Shown here piece after piece: positions 14,100 to 16,308 of a stretch of 16,308 nucleotides of DNA. The notes under the pieces were generated by a model. The model made no database searches, was not told the DNA's origin, and was given only the letters and a program-made list of their open reading frames with translations. Made by a program: the position numbers and the translations under genes. This DNA is from an uncultured Veillonella sp. Its GTDB lineage: Bacteria; Bacillota; Negativicutes; Veillonellales; Veillonellaceae. The stretch spans positions 1-16,308 of the forward strand of contig NZ_CAKPTN010000027.1 in the NCBI RefSeq assembly GCF_934190855.1, given 5' to 3'. The first letter of the stretch is position 1, and each line of letters begins with the position of its first letter.

Positions 14100-15059
14100 T
14101 TAGATATAAGCACCTAAGTTTTTATCACGTTCAAATTTCATTTTTTGGATTTGTTCAATAATGTATGGTGTTTCTTGATAAACGTAGTAGTTTAACCAGT
14201 TCGTAAATAACAATGTACTTACAGAACGCCAACGCACGACTGGACGTTGTTTTGGATCATCATCAGGGAAATAGTTTTCAGGAACTGCAATATCCATACC
14301 TTTTTTGATGTCTCGCTCATATTCACGATTGAGAGTATCCCAATCATATTCAGCATGACCAAAGACAAAGATATGTTTATTGTCTAAGCTACGAACAATA
14401 GCTGCTCCTGTTGGATCAGAGCCTGCCAATAATTCCAAATCGCGATTTTCTTTAATTTGTTGTAAAGAAACTGTGGTATGGCGGGAATGTGGCATCCAAA
14501 ACTTTTCATCAAAGCCACGCAAGAGTACTGGTCGATCATTGTAAATATCATGTTCATACACACCAAATAGTTTTTCATCCATAATGGATTTATTAATACC
14601 AAAGTGATGATACAGACCAGCTTGAGCACCCCAACAAATATAAAACGTGGAGCATACATGCTCTTCGCCCCAGTTCATAATTTCTACAAGCTCAGGCCAA
14701 TAGTCTACCTCTTCGAAAGGCATTAACTCTACAGGGGCCCCTGTGATGATCATGCCGTCAAAGAACTGGTCTTTTACCTCATCAAAGGTACGGTAGAAAG
14801 TTTCTAAATACTGTTCATCTGTATTTTTTGCTTTACGAGATGCCGTATGTATTAATGTCAAATTAACTTGTAACGGGCTATTACTGAGAGCACGTAAAAT
14901 TTGAGTCTCTGTAATCTCTTTAGTAGGCATCAAATTGATTAACAGAATATTCAAAGGTCGGATTTGTTGATTTTCCGCCCGTTCAGTATCCATAACGAAA
15001 ATGTTCTCTTGAGCTAATTTCGTAATGGCCGGTAAATTTTTTATTACTTTAATAGGCAT
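14100..15059 (-). CDS. metA: MetA-family homoserine O-acyltransferase, predicted acetyltransferase
   Basis: Acylates L-homoserine at the first dedicated step of methionine synthesis. The 319-residue protein matches MetA from MPIKVIKNLPA through NLMPTKEITETQ (Lys47), the nucleophile Cys142 in YICWGAQAGLYHHFG, and FGHAEYDWDTL with His235 and Glu237. Position 111, in TGAPVELMPFEEVDYW, is Glu. In the MetA family Glu111 goes with acetyl-CoA use (Bacillus type) and Gly111 with succinyl-CoA use (E. coli type). I therefore predict O-acetylhomoserine as product, even though family naming often gives succinyltransferase. AGAGGTGA precedes the ATG at 15059. The gene starts 61 nt after the C-S lyase gene on the same strand and probably shares its transcript, which ends at 14019-14079. 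Confidence 0.94.
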   Translation of the reverse strand: MPIKVIKNLPAITKLAQENIFVMDTERAENQQIRPLNILLINLMPTKEITETQILRALSNSPLQVNLTLIHTASRKAKNTDEQYLETFYRTFDEVKDQFFDGMIITGAPVELMPFEEVDYWPELVEIMNWGEEHVCSTFYICWGAQAGLYHHFGINKSIMDEKLFGVYEHDIYNDRPVLLRGFDEKFWMPHSRHTTVSLQQIKENRDLELLAGSDPTGAAIVRSLDNKHIFVFGHAEYDWDTLNREYERDIKKGMDIAVPENYFPDDDPKQRPVVRWRSVSTLLFTNWLNYYVYQETPYIIEQIQKMKFERDKNLGAYI

Positions 15060-15120
15060 ATTGTCACCTCTACATATTCTACAATTTGATAACCTAATCT
15101 AAACAGTGTAACTAAGCTAA

Positions 15121-16305
15121 TTAAAAGCCTTTAGCCTCGTAGGCACGTCGCCAAGCTTCAAGCCCTTCTTCTAATACCTTACGAGGACAAGCTACATTAA
15201 TGCGCTCAAAGTCCTCCCCATCTACGCCAAACATAGAACCTGTATCAAGCCACAACTTAGCTTCATTGATAATCCATTCATCACGTTCTTTAGGAGTTAG
15301 TGGTAACTTGGAGCAATCTAACCACATGAGATAGGTCCCTTCTGGACGATATACATGAATTTTCGGCATATATTTTGCTACATAATCGATGGTGAATTGA
15401 ATATTATCTTGAATATATTCTTTTAATTCATCAAGCCAAGGTGCCCCTACTTTATAGGCCCCTTCACAACCAACGATGCCCATCGTATTTAACTGGCTAT
15501 AGCCAGCGCGGTCGATTTCTTTAATAAAACGACGGCGTAAGGAATCATTAGGAATGAAAATATTACTTACTTGTAAGCCTGCAATGTTGAAGGTCTTACT
15601 AGGCGCTGTACATACGATGCAGTGTTCTGCATAGCTTTCACCAAGATCAGCAAAGACCTTGTGCGTATGACCTTTCCAAACAAAGTCAGCGTGAATTTCA
15701 TCGCTTACGATGAGTACATTATGTTTAATACAAATATCGCCAAGTCGTTTTAACTCGCCCTCAGTCCACACGCGGCCTACTGGATTGTGAGGATTACACA
15801 AGAGGAATAATGTTACATTTTCCTCAACGATAGCCCGTTCTATGCCCTCAAAATCGATGGTATATTTGTCTTCCCCTTTAATTAATGGCACATTGATAAG
15901 GCGGCGGTCATTATCATCAATAACCATACTAAATGGATAGTATACCGGTTGGTTGATGAGCACGCCTTCCCCTTCGTTCGTGAAAGCGCGAACGGCCATG
16001 GCCAAAGCAAAGACGATACCTGGTGTTTTAACGAGCCACTTTCGGTCTGGCGTCCAGTTAAAGCGCGTTGTAAACCAATTTTGTAACACGTCAAAGTATT
16101 CGTCATCGGATTCAGTATAACCAAATACGCCATGGTTGACGCGGTCCAATAAGATTTGTTTCAACTCAGGAGGAATTTCAAAGTCCATGTCCGCCACCCA
16201 GAATGGCAACACATCTGCTGGTTTACCGCGCTTTACAGCAAAATCGTATTTCAAAGATTTTGTGTGGGTTCTATCTAAAATTTGATCGAAATTATATTGT
16301 CCCAT
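15121..16305 (-). CDS. patB: PLP-dependent C-S lyase, MalY/PatB family (cystathionine beta-lyase type)
   Basis: Aminotransferase-fold lyase that breaks the C-S bond of cystathionine to give homocysteine, pyruvate and ammonia. Many members also release H2S from cysteine. The 394-residue length is normal. The MalY/PatB pattern is clear: an N-terminal YDFAVKRGKPADVLPFWVADMDF, then GVFGYTESDDEYFDVLQNW, CNPHNPVGRVWT (Asn174), SDEIHADFVW (Asp202), and the PLP lysine in APSKTFNIAGLQ (Lys237). The start ATG is at 16303-16305, so the gene is complete, but only 3 nt upstream are visible and promoter and ribosome site cannot be judged. With metA downstream and metY nearby it belongs to a methionine/cysteine cluster. 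Whether it acts in transsulfuration or in sulfide release is open; malY is an alternative symbol. Confidence 0.9.
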   Translation of the reverse strand: MGQYNFDQILDRTHTKSLKYDFAVKRGKPADVLPFWVADMDFEIPPELKQILLDRVNHGVFGYTESDDEYFDVLQNWFTTRFNWTPDRKWLVKTPGIVFALAMAVRAFTNEGEGVLINQPVYYPFSMVIDDNDRRLINVPLIKGEDKYTIDFEGIERAIVEENVTLFLLCNPHNPVGRVWTEGELKRLGDICIKHNVLIVSDEIHADFVWKGHTHKVFADLGESYAEHCIVCTAPSKTFNIAGLQVSNIFIPNDSLRRRFIKEIDRAGYSQLNTMGIVGCEGAYKVGAPWLDELKEYIQDNIQFTIDYVAKYMPKIHVYRPEGTYLMWLDCSKLPLTPKERDEWIINEAKLWLDTGSMFGVDGEDFERINVACPRKVLEEGLEAWRRAYEAKGF

Positions 16306-16308
16306 AGG

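Overview
The window looks like a chromosomal core and metabolic region from a low-GC bacterium of the Firmicutes/Negativicutes type. Veillonella is my best guess. It rests on AT-rich intergenic DNA, strong AGGAGG-type ribosome sites, TATAAT/TTGACA promoters, and a gene set of cobamide salvage, BioY, PncB/NadE and MetA/MetY/PatB. This is an inference from style and content, not a database match. I see no phage, insertion sequence, CRISPR array, tRNA or rRNA.

Layout. (1) 1-489, minus: N-terminal part of an MscS-type mechanosensitive channel cut by the window edge, divergent from (2) 653-1429, plus: a CbiZ-type adenosylcobinamide amidohydrolase. (3) 1753-5050, minus: pncB-nadE, an NAD salvage pair 8 nt apart, then a cytoplasmic-looking asparaginase with its own putative promoter. 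(4) 5366-6814, plus: PepD-family dipeptidase ending in a large terminator. (5) 7161-10423, plus: a metal-handling operon of a G3E (CobW/COG0523) GTPase, a second G3E-like domain fused to an ArsP/YraQ-type permease, and a TIGR03943/DUF1980 partner. A CsoR-like palindrome lies in its upstream region. (6) 10608-11174, minus: bioY, with a BirA-like operator covering the -35 of a good promoter. (7) 11528-12115, plus: secreted protein with two PepSY-like repeats, followed by an array of hairpins joined by G-free ACACA-rich linkers that ends in a strong terminator (12125-12386). (8) 12551-16305, minus: metY, metA and a malY/patB-type C-S lyase.

How the genes work together. PncB and NadE catalyse two steps of nicotinate-to-NAD salvage. 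This NadE is the short, ammonia-dependent form, and the neighbouring asparaginase releases ammonia. MetA has Glu at position 111, the residue associated with acetyl-CoA use. This fits the O-acetylhomoserine sulfhydrylase MetY next door, while the C-S lyase can make homocysteine from cystathionine or release sulfide from cysteine. The GTPase/permease/TIGR03943 operon looks like a metal or metalloid transport system with an unusual domain fusion. The least explained elements are the hairpin array after the PepSY gene and the GTPase-permease fusion.
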